A stretch of DNA of 13,310 bases, taken from positions 1-13,310 of the forward strand of contig NHEU02000062.1 in the NCBI GenBank assembly GCA_002171495.2, written 5' to 3'. Of this stretch, positions 1-6,351 are shown piece by piece; positions within the stretch are counted from its first letter, which is position 1; every line of letters starts with the position of its first letter. Source of the stretch: Alphaproteobacteria bacterium TMED93 (GTDB lineage: Bacteria; Pseudomonadota; Alphaproteobacteria; TMED109). The notes under the pieces were generated by a model. It was not told where the DNA came from. It saw nothing but the letters and a program-made list of their open reading frames with translations, and did not search any database. A program made the position numbers and the translations under genes.

Positions 1-26
1 AATAAAATTTAAAAGAAAATTTTATT
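1..26. terminator. A/T-only hairpin, possible weak terminator of an upstream gene
   Basis: Bases 1-10 and 17-26 are perfect reverse complements around a six-base loop, giving a 10-bp stem made only of A-T pairs, followed by TTATT. It lies just before the promoter-like bases ahead of tatB, so it could end a gene left of the window. An all-A/T stem is weak, and such palindromes arise easily in this base composition, so this is tentative. Confidence 0.25.
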
Positions 27-36
27 TATTTAATGA

Positions 37-42
37 TATAAT
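37..42 (+). promoter_or_regulatory. -10 box (TATAAT) set for a leaderless or near-leaderless tatB mRNA
   Basis: A perfect TATAAT ends five bases before the tatB ATG at 48. The usual -10 to start-site distance puts +1 at about 48-49, so the transcript would begin at or beside the start codon. No Shine-Dalgarno-like bases occur between 1 and 47. I see no convincing -35 hexamer. In DNA this A+T rich a chance TATAAT is common, so the call rests on the exact placement. Confidence 0.4.
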
Positions 43-47
43 AAATT

Positions 48-518
48 ATGTTTGATATAGGATGGACTGAAATATTAATTCTTGCAGTAGTAAGCCTGTT
101 TGTTATTGGCCCTAAAGATATACCAAAGTTTTTAGGGTATATTGGTAGAATTATTGGAAAGATAAGAGGTATATCTAGTGATTTGAGAGAAACAGTAGAC
201 GATGCCATAAAAAATAGTGAGTTAGAGGAAGTTAGAAAAGAAATTTCATTTACTGACCCAGAACTAAGTAAAAACTTTAATGATATACTAAATCCAGTTC
301 ATAAAGAAAATAAATCTAATAATAGTAATCCAGAAAACAATGAAACAGTTACGAATGAACCTAAAAAAAATATAAATGAACAGAAAGATGAAATAAATAA
401 AAATCAAGATAATTCGGAATTTGCAGGACCCACGGAAAAACTACCTACAGGATTAAAGCATATAAGAGAAGATACTGCTAAAGAAGAAAAAAAAACTAGT
501 AAAATAGAAAAAACTTAA
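48..518 (+). CDS. tatB: Sec-independent protein translocase subunit TatB
   Basis: TatB is the inner-membrane subunit that, with TatC, receives folded proteins carrying twin-arginine signals. The 156-residue protein opens MFDIGWTE, has one N-terminal membrane helix (about residues 5-23) with the family's Glu at position 8, then the Gly-Pro hinge (21-22) and an amphipathic helix (about 24-45). A charged stretch (ELEEVRKEI) follows. From about residue 85 the tail is low-complexity and rich in Asn, Lys and Glu, as TatB tails often are. The MFDIG start and the long tail favour TatB over TatA. No tatC lies downstream; an arsC-like gene begins after one base. A -10 box just upstream suggests its own, possibly leaderless, promoter. 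Family assignment is firm. Confidence 0.93.
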   Translation: MFDIGWTEILILAVVSLFVIGPKDIPKFLGYIGRIIGKIRGISSDLRETVDDAIKNSELEEVRKEISFTDPELSKNFNDILNPVHKENKSNNSNPENNETVTNEPKKNINEQKDEINKNQDNSEFAGPTEKLPTGLKHIREDTAKEEKKTSKIEKT

Positions 519-519
519 T

Positions 520-870
520 ATGGTACGTTTGCTGTATCATAATCCAAGATGTTCTAAATCTCGCGCTTGTATAAAAATAATAAGTGATAAAAAAATAAAC
601 TTCAAGGAAGTGCAGTATCTTAAGGAAGGTCTTTCTATTTCTAATTTAAAAGAAATTGTAAATAATTTAGTTAATCCATTATGTGATTTAATTAGAACCA
701 ATGAAAAAGAATTTAAACTAGAGCCTTTTAATTTAAACAAAAAAGACTTAATCGTTTCTTTTTTACACAAATACCCTATATGTTTACAAAGGCCACTTTT
801 CTTTGATGATTTTAATTATATTATATGTAGACCACCAGAAAAAGTATTAAATTATTTAAAAAATAAATAG
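520..870 (+). CDS. ArsC/YfgD-family thioredoxin-fold reductase
   Basis: This 116-residue protein belongs to the glutaredoxin-coupled ArsC family. It starts with a beta strand and LYHNPRCSKSR, putting the nucleophilic Cys at 11 with Arg15 close by. Arg59 (in LIRT), Arg91 (in QRPLFF) and Arg104 (in CRPPEKVL) match the three anion-binding arginines of E. coli ArsC (60, 94, 107). The ICRPPEKVL ending is typical of YfgD-like members, which are often annotated as arsenate reductases without proof. The full active-site set suggests a working thiol reductase, but arsenate as the substrate is not shown: no arsR, arsB or acr3 is nearby. It starts one base after the tatB stop without a visible Shine-Dalgarno site, so it is probably read through from tatB. 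Confidence 0.85.
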   Translation: MVRLLYHNPRCSKSRACIKIISDKKINFKEVQYLKEGLSISNLKEIVNNLVNPLCDLIRTNEKEFKLEPFNLNKKDLIVSFLHKYPICLQRPLFFDDFNYIICRPPEKVLNYLKNK

Positions 871-1062
871 ATGAACTTTAAACAAATAATTAAAAAAGCA
901 CTAATTTTAGCAAATGTTTCGCTTTTTGGATTAGGATCTTTTTTGTGTTTTATAATTGCAGTTACTGAAAGCAAAGACAGATTTTTAATAAGTGGGATTT
1001 TTTTACTATTATTTACAATTGTAAATAATAAAATTATAAAGATATTAGTAGAAAAGTTATGA
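871..1062 (+). CDS. Small two-helix membrane protein of unknown function
   Basis: I do not recognise this 63-residue protein. It has two hydrophobic segments (about residues 10-31 and 38-52) separated by the polar loop TESKDRF, with Lys-rich ends at both termini. That pattern suggests an inner-membrane hairpin with both ends in the cytoplasm. The ATG follows the stop of the ArsC-like gene with no gap, and its TGA overlaps the next start (ATGA at 1059-1062). This tight packing in a same-strand cluster is the main support that it is real. No catalytic residue or known motif is visible. Confidence 0.65.
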   Translation: MNFKQIIKKALILANVSLFGLGSFLCFIIAVTESKDRFLISGIFLLLFTIVNNKIIKILVEKL

Positions 1063-1232
1063 TAGAGTCCCCATGTATAGGAGTATGCACACTAATTAAT
1101 AAACAATGTATAGGGTGTACTCGAACATCAGATGAAATAAGTAATTGGCTTTTTTATGATGATAATGATAGGAATGAAATTACTAAAAGATGCCTTCAAA
1201 ATATGAAAGGAAAAAAAGCTAATAAGAAATAA
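1059..1232 (+). CDS. DUF1289 small cysteine-rich protein
   Basis: This 57-residue protein is short enough to be missed by length cut-offs. It begins MIESPCIGVCTL and continues QCIGCTRTSDEISNW, the hallmark of DUF1289: four cysteines (6, 10, 17, 20) in a C-x3-C-x6-C-x2-C pattern, then the helix with the conserved DEI-x2-W. The family is often described as a predicted Fe-S or zinc protein, but its role is not known. The start overlaps the stop of the preceding membrane-protein gene by four bases, so translation is probably coupled. The Lys-rich end (from about residue 50) contains a run of seven A (1211-1217). Losing one A there would join the gene to the open frame that follows; see the separate entry. 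Confidence 0.85.
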   Translation: MIESPCIGVCTLINKQCIGCTRTSDEISNWLFYDDNDRNEITKRCLQNMKGKKANKK

Positions 1233-1443
1233 ATTTATAATAAGCAAATACTACACAACAATAGATAAACTAAAGTTTACATATGTCCCAAGAAATAAAT
1301 CACTGAAAAAAATAATAAAAAAACTCTCTTATAAGGATTATGAGAAAATCCAGGAAAAGAAATTTATTTTAAAATCTAACTTAGATATTCTCTATAAACT
1401 GAAGCAAAGCAAATTATTACTTTATAAATATTTATTAATGTAA
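1207..1443 (+). other. Long open frame without a start codon; possible frameshifted extension of the DUF1289 gene
   Basis: Bases 1207-1440 stay open for 78 codons before the TAA at 1441-1443. The frame has no ATG, GTG or TTG except ATG as its very last sense codon. It lies +1 relative to the DUF1289 gene, and the two overlap across an A7 run (1211-1217). Removing one A would yield a single 127-residue protein. The predicted extension is very basic and rich in Lys, Leu, Ile and Tyr (for example TYVPRNKSLKK, then SYKDYEKIQ); I recognise no family. In DNA this A+T rich, 78 stop-free codons are unusual by chance. It may be a sequencing error, a natural frameshift, transcript slippage, a gene remnant, or chance. 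Confidence 0.35.
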
Positions 1444-1489
1444 ATATAATTCAGTATTATTAAAAAAATAGTTCCCTGATGCTTTTAAA

Positions 1490-1513
1490 TATAATAATAA
1501 TATTATAAAAGGA
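1490..1513 (+). promoter_or_regulatory. -10-like box and Shine-Dalgarno site ahead of the GNAT-like gene
   Basis: TATAAT at 1490-1495 is a candidate -10. AAAGGA at 1508-1513 is one of the clearer Shine-Dalgarno sites in the window and lies ten bases before the ATG at 1524, which decides between three closely spaced ATGs (1524, 1528, 1532) in different frames. I see no good -35. The rest of 1444-1489 is A/T-rich and shows no hairpin or gene. Confidence 0.4.
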
Positions 1514-1523
1514 ATTATTTTTA

Positions 1524-2015
1524 ATGAATGAATGTTGGAACTTTTTTAGGTATGCAGAAATTGCAGATATTGATGAAATCATAAATTTGGTTAAAGAAAA
1601 TTATGAGTGGTTTTCACATTTAAATACAGATCATTTTGTTAAAAAAATTAACAATAAAGAATGTATATATGAAAGTGGAATTTTAATTACATACAGGATT
1701 ATAAGCATTGATATAGAGCTTGGAACCTTTAAAGTTCCTGCAGGAAACACAATATTAGAACAAATTATTAAAAATAAAAAAAAAAGTAATTCAAATCTTC
1801 TTTATCATGTTTTTACTAAATTTATAAATTGTGCTTCAGGGTCAGTTTATCTAGCAGTTAATAGTAAGAATATAAATGCTGTTAATTTTTATAAAAGAAT
1901 GAATATGATAAAAGTATCAGATACAAAATTAAACTATAATAAAAGTGATGCTTTTTATGTAAGAGGGTATATATATAAAACAGACAAAAAAAACTTAGGA
2001 AAGCTTATTCATTAA
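1524..2015 (+). CDS. GNAT-like N-acetyltransferase
   Basis: The 163-residue protein resembles the Gcn5-related N-acetyltransferase fold. The opening FRYAEIADIDEIINLV matches the family's first strand and helix. Residues 108-128 (VYLAVNSKNINAVNFYKRMNM) match the C-terminal motif in which the Asn and the FYKR segment follow the acetyl-CoA site. The usual glycine-rich pyrophosphate loop (Q/R-x2-G-x-G/A) should lie ahead of that, but about residues 86-96 read KKSNSNLLYHV with no glycine, so acetyl-CoA binding may be altered. The substrate cannot be predicted. It has its own Shine-Dalgarno site. Its last 11 bases overlap the tail of the convergent DCC-family gene. Confidence 0.65.
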   Translation: MNECWNFFRYAEIADIDEIINLVKENYEWFSHLNTDHFVKKINNKECIYESGILITYRIISIDIELGTFKVPAGNTILEQIIKNKKKSNSNLLYHVFTKFINCASGSVYLAVNSKNINAVNFYKRMNMIKVSDTKLNYNKSDAFYVRGYIYKTDKKNLGKLIH

Positions 2016-2349
2016 TAGTATATTTGCGATTATACCTATATTTTGCAAACTTTTTATAAATTACACTCATAATTTTTTTAACAAAAAAAATATTTACTAA
2101 AAATGCTAGATATTTAAGGTAACTATGTTGTTTCCATAAAATTACAAAAGCATCTACTCCAACTTTCTCTTTATTGTTAGTATCTATGACATGAAGTTCC
2201 TTTAGATATTTTTCTTTATTTATTTTTGTAATAAACTTGCTGTTTTGATGAATTCCTATCCAGTTTACATTTTTAAATCCAAGTCTTTTATAAAACTTGA
2301 TTTCTCTGCTACAAATTTTACATTTATCGTCATAGTATACTTTCATCAT
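2005..2349 (-). CDS. DCC-family (DUF393) thiol-disulfide oxidoreductase-like protein
   Basis: The 114-residue protein begins MMKVYYDDKCKIC, the defining D-x-C-x2-C motif of the DCC/DUF393 family (Asp8, Cys10, Cys13) after a single beta strand, as in a thioredoxin-like fold. VGVDAFVILWKQH (about 63-75) fits the family's conserved G-x-D-A segment. A hydrophobic stretch (about 80-98) near the C-terminus may sit on the membrane. The family is predicted to exchange thiols and disulfides; no substrate is known. Two ATGs are adjacent (2349 and 2346). AAGG (plus-strand 2358-2361) lies eight bases upstream and supports this start. It is divergent from the cupin gene with 38 bases between them, and convergent with the GNAT-like gene. 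Confidence 0.8.
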   Translation of the reverse strand: MMKVYYDDKCKICSREIKFYKRLGFKNVNWIGIHQNSKFITKINKEKYLKELHVIDTNNKEKVGVDAFVILWKQHSYLKYLAFLVNIFFVKKIMSVIYKKFAKYRYNRKYTINE

Positions 2350-2387
2350 ACGCTTTACCTTTTTATTTTTTTTTTTATACTAAATAT
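2350..2387. promoter_or_regulatory. Compact divergent promoter between the DCC and cupin genes
   Basis: On the plus strand TTTACC (2354-2359, -35-like) is followed by 16 mostly-T bases and TATACT (2376-2381), which puts +1 at about 2388, the A of the cupin ATG. On the minus strand the same spot reads TAGTATAAA; using TATAAA (plus positions 2379-2374) puts +1 near 2367 and gives a leader of about 18 bases containing AAGG for the DCC gene. The two -10 elements overlap, so the promoters would compete. All positions are read by eye. Confidence 0.45.
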
Positions 2388-2660
2388 ATGAAAAAAAATA
2401 AAGCTAAAAAAATTCTTTCTGATAGTGGTCACTCAAACATTGTGGAAGTAAAGATGCTTCCAGGTCAATATTTAGATAAACATGTTCATGATTGGAATGT
2501 TGATATTATTATATTAGAAGGAACTCTGCAAATTAATACTAATACTGAAACCAAACTACTATTAGCTGGTGATAGATATAAATTAAATAATAATATTGAA
2601 CATTCTGAATATGCTGGAATAGAAGGAGTTTCTTTTTTAAGTGCCAGACCATCTAAATAA
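2388..2660 (+). CDS. Small single-domain cupin protein
   Basis: This 90-residue protein is one cupin barrel. Motif 1 is seen as MLPGQYLDKHVHDWNVDIII with His32 and His34 as likely metal ligands and Glu44 a few residues on. Motif 2 is LLAGDRYKLNNNIEHSE (about 58-74) with His72 as the third His. The closing EGVSFLSARPS is the last strand. Metal binding is likely from the three histidines. Members of this type are often tied to cysteine or thiol oxidation or to sugar binding, but I cannot assign a substrate. No Shine-Dalgarno site precedes the ATG; a promoter-like TATACT ends six bases before it, so the mRNA may be leaderless. The histidine-phosphatase gene follows 36 bases later on the same strand. 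Confidence 0.8.
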   Translation: MKKNKAKKILSDSGHSNIVEVKMLPGQYLDKHVHDWNVDIIILEGTLQINTNTETKLLLAGDRYKLNNNIEHSEYAGIEGVSFLSARPSK

Positions 2661-2696
2661 TTTTTCTTTTTTATTAAATAATAATAATTTTAGTAT

Positions 2697-3290
2697 ATGT
2701 TAAACTTTTGGTGGATAAGACATGCCCCTGTAATTAATAACAAAAATTGTTGTTATGGCGATAATGAAGTGGATTGTGATACTTCAGATAAAAGTAGTTT
2801 TAAGTCTTTAGTTGATATTTTGCCAGAAAATGCTCATGTGTATTGTTCCACACTTTCAAGAGCAAAAGAGACATTTAAAGCAACAGCAAAGCTTGGATAC
2901 AAGTATGAGTCATATTCTGAAGACTCTCGGTTAAAGGAACAAAATATAGGAGAGTTTGCAGGTATGAAATATATTGAATTAGAAATGCTCACAAAAAAAC
3001 TTGATGTTTATTCTCCATATTGGTTAATGGATGAAAGGTTTATACCACCTAAGGGAGAAAGCTTTATAAATCTAAATGATAAAGTAAAACAATTTCTAAA
3101 TGAAAAAATTATAGAGAAAAATCAAGGGAATGTAGTAATTTTTTCTCATGGAGGGCCTATTAGAAGTGCAATAAATATTGCTTTAGGGAATCAAGAAGTT
3201 AAAGTTGGACCTTTTAAAATTGAAAATTTGAAAGTTACTAAAATTTCATATAATCATAAAATTTGGCAAATTGGTTTTGTTAACAGTTAA
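2697..3290 (+). CDS. Histidine phosphatase (phosphoglycerate-mutase-like) family protein
   Basis: The 197-residue protein has the full catalytic set of the histidine phosphatase superfamily: WIRHAP at the start (Arg8 and the phosphate-accepting His9), Arg55 in STLSRAKET, the candidate proton donor Glu81 in RLKEQNIGEFAG, and the second His (151) in IFSHGGPIR. The length fits CobC/PhoE-like phosphatases rather than true phosphoglycerate mutases, which are longer. Possible substrates include alpha-ribazole phosphate or other small phosphoesters, but no cobalamin gene is near, so I give no symbol. There is no Shine-Dalgarno site; AATAAT at 2683-2688 could be a -10 for a very short leader. It ends three bases before the convergent glyoxalase gene. 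Confidence 0.85.
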   Translation: MLNFWWIRHAPVINNKNCCYGDNEVDCDTSDKSSFKSLVDILPENAHVYCSTLSRAKETFKATAKLGYKYESYSEDSRLKEQNIGEFAGMKYIELEMLTKKLDVYSPYWLMDERFIPPKGESFINLNDKVKQFLNEKIIEKNQGNVVIFSHGGPIRSAINIALGNQEVKVGPFKIENLKVTKISYNHKIWQIGFVNS

Positions 3291-3293
3291 GTT

Positions 3294-3752
3294 TTACCAA
3301 GTTCCAGTATTTGGCATGCTAGCCCAAGGCTCAGTTATTTCTAAGGGCGAGTTTTTTTGAAGAATTTCTATAGAAATATTATCAGGTGACTTTATAAAGG
3401 CCATATAACCATCCCTAGGTGGTCTATTTATAATAACTCCTTTGTCTAGTAACCTCTGACAATACTCATAAATGTCATCTACTGAATAAGCTAAATGTCC
3501 AAAGTTTCTGCCTTGAGATAAAAACTCTTTGTTACCATTTGCATCAGGCCAGTTATAAGTTATTTCAATTAAAGGAGAACCTTTATAATCATTATTTATA
3601 GGTAAATCTTCTGGAGCACATAAAAAAACCAAAGTAAATCTACCATTTGAATTTTCGGTTTTTCTAACTTCTAAAAAACCTAACTTATTACAAAAAAAGT
3701 CTAAAGTTTTTTCTAGATTGCTAGTTCTTATCATGGTATGTAAATATTTCAT
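3294..3752 (-). CDS. gloA: Lactoylglutathione lyase (glyoxalase I)
   Basis: Glyoxalase I converts the hemithioacetal of methylglyoxal and glutathione to S-lactoylglutathione in the cytoplasm. The 152-residue protein starts [20 protein letters not shown] and carries the expected metal ligands His5, Glu63 (in LIEITYNW), His86 (in [10 protein letters not shown]) and Glu129 (in ISIEILQ), matching E. coli positions 5, 56, 74 and 122. NRPPRDG and GRFTLVFL are typical of the bacterial family. The tail [12 protein letters not shown] extends beyond the E. coli enzyme and is, as I recall, common in alphaproteobacterial members. It diverges from a gamma-glutamylcyclotransferase-like gene with 32 bases between, so two glutathione-linked genes may share a promoter region. 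Confidence 0.95.
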   Translation of the reverse strand: MKYLHTMIRTSNLEKTLDFFCNKLGFLEVRKTENSNGRFTLVFLCAPEDLPINNDYKGSPLIEITYNWPDANGNKEFLSQGRNFGHLAYSVDDIYEYCQRLLDKGVIINRPPRDGYMAFIKSPDNISIEILQKNSPLEITEPWASMPNTGTW

Positions 3753-3784
3753 ATGTATTTATAACACCTTTTTAATGAAAATCT
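3753..3784. promoter_or_regulatory. 32-base divergent intergenic region, gloA / GGCT-like gene
   Basis: The gap must hold both starts. On the plus strand TTTAAT (3771-3776) could be a -10 giving a leader of about two bases for the GGCT-like gene, which has no Shine-Dalgarno site. On the minus strand TAGATT (plus 3785-3780) could be the gloA -10, with AGGTG (plus 3765-3769) twelve bases from its ATG as a distant Shine-Dalgarno site. Matches are modest and the A+T background is high. Confidence 0.3.
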
Positions 3785-4291
3785 ATGAGATTATATGGCG
3801 CATACGGTTCAAACCTTAATTTAAAACAAATGCAACGACGATGTCCTGGTGCATATCCTTTATATTCTTTTTATTTAGATAATTACTCTTTGGTTTTTAA
3901 GGGTGTAGCAGATCTAGAAAAGCAAGTAGGAAGTATAAGTTTCATGGCAGTATATGAAATTACTAAACTGTGTGAGGAAGCATTAGATATGTATGAAGAA
4001 TATCCAGATGTTTATAAAAAGAAGATAGTTAAAAGGAAAATAGAAGGTAAAAATAGGGACATTATGTTTTATGTAATGAGAAAAAAGTATAATTATGCAA
4101 TACCAACTATTAAATATTTTAATGTTATTAAAGAAGGTTATAGAAACTGGAATGGAAGTATTAAACTTTTACATGACTCTTGTTTTCATAGTATTAATAA
4201 TAATTCAGAACAAGGATATAAAAGTGATAATTGGAGAGATAAAAAATATATAAATAAAAGTTTATTAAAAAAAATTAGTTTAAAGCCTTAA
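3785..4291 (+). CDS. Gamma-glutamylcyclotransferase-like (GGCT/AIG2 fold) protein
   Basis: The 168-residue protein begins MRLYGAYGSNLN. YGSNL is the substrate-binding loop that marks the GGCT superfamily, which cleaves gamma-glutamyl amino acids or related amides by cyclising the glutamyl group. The acidic segment CEEALDMYEEYPDVY (about 63-77) is where the family has its catalytic Glu; Glu71 or Glu72 is the candidate. VYEIT (56-60) is the preceding strand. Residues after about 130 are polar and not clearly conserved. The neighbour gloA uses glutathione, which fits but does not prove a glutathione-related role. The start is the only ATG that keeps the YGSN loop at the N-terminus. Its last 17 bases overlap the convergent molybdopterin oxidoreductase gene. 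Confidence 0.8.
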   Translation: MRLYGAYGSNLNLKQMQRRCPGAYPLYSFYLDNYSLVFKGVADLEKQVGSISFMAVYEITKLCEEALDMYEEYPDVYKKKIVKRKIEGKNRDIMFYVMRKKYNYAIPTIKYFNVIKEGYRNWNGSIKLLHDSCFHSINNNSEQGYKSDNWRDKKYINKSLLKKISLKP

Positions 4292-6326
4292 TCCAAATTG
4301 CAACATCATGAAAAACTGCACCTCCCGCAGGCTCAGGACTATCAGACCCGACAAGAGTATTAATTCCAAGGTCATCTAGGAAATATTCGTTAGGCCATAT
4401 ACCTTCTACTACAGTAGTTCCAGGTAGTATTCCTGAAAACTCCTCTACATGTATTCTAATTTTTCCTCTTTTATTTCCAATTATAACTATATCATTATTT
4501 TTACATTTTAAAGTTTTAAGATCATTAGGATGTATTTTTATAGTAGGTTTAATTTCTTTATTTCTCGAAGTTTCTATTTCTGTAAAAGAGCTATTTAAAA
4601 AGTTATGGGCTGGAGCAGTAACAAGTTTATAAGGATGATTTTTATTGGTGTTTTCTATTAAATTATAATGGTCTGGAAGATTAAATATTTTATTAAATTT
4701 TTTATCATTTTTTTTCCATACTGGGGAAAAATGAAACTTTTTATCTTGATGGCCAAATCCATTTAAAAAGTTAGACTCTATAAATGTAGGCTGTAAATCT
4801 AAATATTCTTTATTCTTTAAATTATCATATGTGCTCAAGTTTGATTTTTTAAGCGTTATATCAATTATTTCTTTTTCAGTTAGTTTAAAACATTGATTTT
4901 TACTTCCTAGTTTTTTTCCTAACGCATTTATCAGCGTATTATTTGACTTGGATTGTCCAATACTTTTTATTAATTTTGGACCATACGTTAAATGTTGATG
5001 GCCACCTGATATGTAAATATCATCATGCTCTACAAAACTAGTAGCAGGTAATAAAATATCTGCATACTTCGCAGTTTCAGTCATAAATTGTTCATGTACG
5101 CATGTAAATAAATCTTCTCTTGAAAACCCTTTTCTTACTTTCAATGTCTCAGGTGCAACCACTAAAGGATTTGTGTTTTGTATAAATATAGCTCTTACAA
5201 TAGGGCCTCCATTTAGAGAGTCAATTTCATTAGCCAATATTGAGCCTATTTTTGATTGGTCTAAAACTCTAATCTTATCTTTTTTAAATTTCAAACCTTC
5301 TATAGCATCTTTATTAATTTTATAAATATCTGAATTATTGTAAAAAGCTCCTCCTCCTTTATGTTTCCAAGAGCCTAATAATGTTGGTATACAGGATACG
5401 GCATGCATATTAAAAGAACCATTACGTTGTCTAGAGAATCCATAGCCTAATCTGAAATAGCTTGGTTTATTCTTGCAAAGTATATCAGAAAATTTATTTA
5501 TTATTTCAGCTGGCACTCCAGATATTGACTCAGCCCATTTTGCATTCTTATCATGCAAATGAGCTGGCAATAGATCATAGTCTTTGGTAAATTCTTTTAA
5601 ATATTTACTATCAACTTGATTATATTTAATTATATTGTGCATTAATGCACACGCAACGGCTCCATCTGTTCCTGGACGTATCTTAATATGAAGGTCTGCT
5701 AGTTTTGCAGTTTTGTTTAAATAGGGATCTACAACTATGAAATAAGCATTATTTTTTTTTCTAGCCTCCTGAACATGTTTCATAAAGTTAACCTGTGTAG
5801 ATGCAGGATTTCCTCCCCACATTATGATTACTTTAGAATGTATAACTTCTCTAGGATCAGTTCCTCTAAGGCTTCCTGTACCGGCTAACCAGCCAGTAGC
5901 TGCAAGAGTGGTACAAATAGTAGAATATTGACCAGAAAAATCAAAATAATGTCTTAATCTATTAATACTATCTCTTTGCACCAAACCCATAGTTCCTGCA
6001 TAATAATAAGGCCATATAGATTCACTTCCATAAGTTTTAATAATTTTTTTAAATTTATTGCTAACTATATCTAATGCAGTATTCCATGAAATACTTTTAA
6101 AACTTCCTTCACCTTTTTTACCTACTCTAATCATAGGCTTTAATAGTCTTTTTTTATTATGTGTCCTTTCAGCATATCTGGATACTTTTGAACATATTAC
6201 TCCTTTTGTATAGCTATTAAACTTATTGCCTTTTACTTTATAAATATTTTTCTTATCGTGCATGATTTCTAGCACGCAAGTGCTAGGGCAGTCATGGGGA
6301 CAGGCTGATGTTGATATTTTATACAA
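4275..6326 (-). CDS. Molybdopterin oxidoreductase (MopB family) with an N-terminal [4Fe-4S] site
   Basis: The 683-residue protein is a complete member of the DMSO-reductase/formate-dehydrogenase superfamily. Cys9, Cys13, Cys17 and Cys45 form the C-x3-C-x3-C...C site for one Fe-S cluster. The core follows with the block WPYYYAGTMG (105-114), the conserved TICTTLAATGW (137-146), WGGNPASTQVN (170-180) and RPGTDGAVACALMHN (217-231). The molybdopterin-binding C-terminal domain (about 575-683) ends PAGGAVFHDVAIW. There is no twin-arginine signal, so it should act in the cytoplasm. The start is TTG: no ATG or GTG is in frame before the cluster, an in-frame TAA lies seven codons upstream, and the next Met (22) would lose three ligand cysteines. 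The substrate is unknown; no electron-transfer subunit or cofactor gene is adjacent. Confidence 0.9.
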   Translation of the reverse strand: MYKISTSACPHDCPSTCVLEIMHDKKNIYKVKGNKFNSYTKGVICSKVSRYAERTHNKKRLLKPMIRVGKKGEGSFKSISWNTALDIVSNKFKKIIKTYGSESIWPYYYAGTMGLVQRDSINRLRHYFDFSGQYSTICTTLAATGWLAGTGSLRGTDPREVIHSKVIIMWGGNPASTQVNFMKHVQEARKKNNAYFIVVDPYLNKTAKLADLHIKIRPGTDGAVACALMHNIIKYNQVDSKYLKEFTKDYDLLPAHLHDKNAKWAESISGVPAEIINKFSDILCKNKPSYFRLGYGFSRQRNGSFNMHAVSCIPTLLGSWKHKGGGAFYNNSDIYKINKDAIEGLKFKKDKIRVLDQSKIGSILANEIDSLNGGPIVRAIFIQNTNPLVVAPETLKVRKGFSREDLFTCVHEQFMTETAKYADILLPATSFVEHDDIYISGGHQHLTYGPKLIKSIGQSKSNNTLINALGKKLGSKNQCFKLTEKEIIDITLKKSNLSTYDNLKNKEYLDLQPTFIESNFLNGFGHQDKKFHFSPVWKKNDKKFNKIFNLPDHYNLIENTNKNHPYKLVTAPAHNFLNSSFTEIETSRNKEIKPTIKIHPNDLKTLKCKNNDIVIIGNKRGKIRIHVEEFSGILPGTTVVEGIWPNEYFLDDLGINTLVGSDSPEPAGGAVFHDVAIWIKALN

Positions 6327-6351
6327 AGTGTTAATAATAATAAATTATTTT

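Noticed and set aside
26..208. 60-residue minus-strand frame opposite tatB
   Set aside because: It lies fully opposite a well-conserved gene, is not family-like, and has no ribosome site.
537..770. 77-residue minus-strand frame opposite the ArsC-like gene
   Set aside because: A shadow of the conserved plus-strand gene with no recognisable motif.
1480..1510. Imperfect A/T palindrome before the GNAT-like gene, as a possible operator or terminator
   Set aside because: The two arms match poorly and are only A and T, as expected by chance in this composition.
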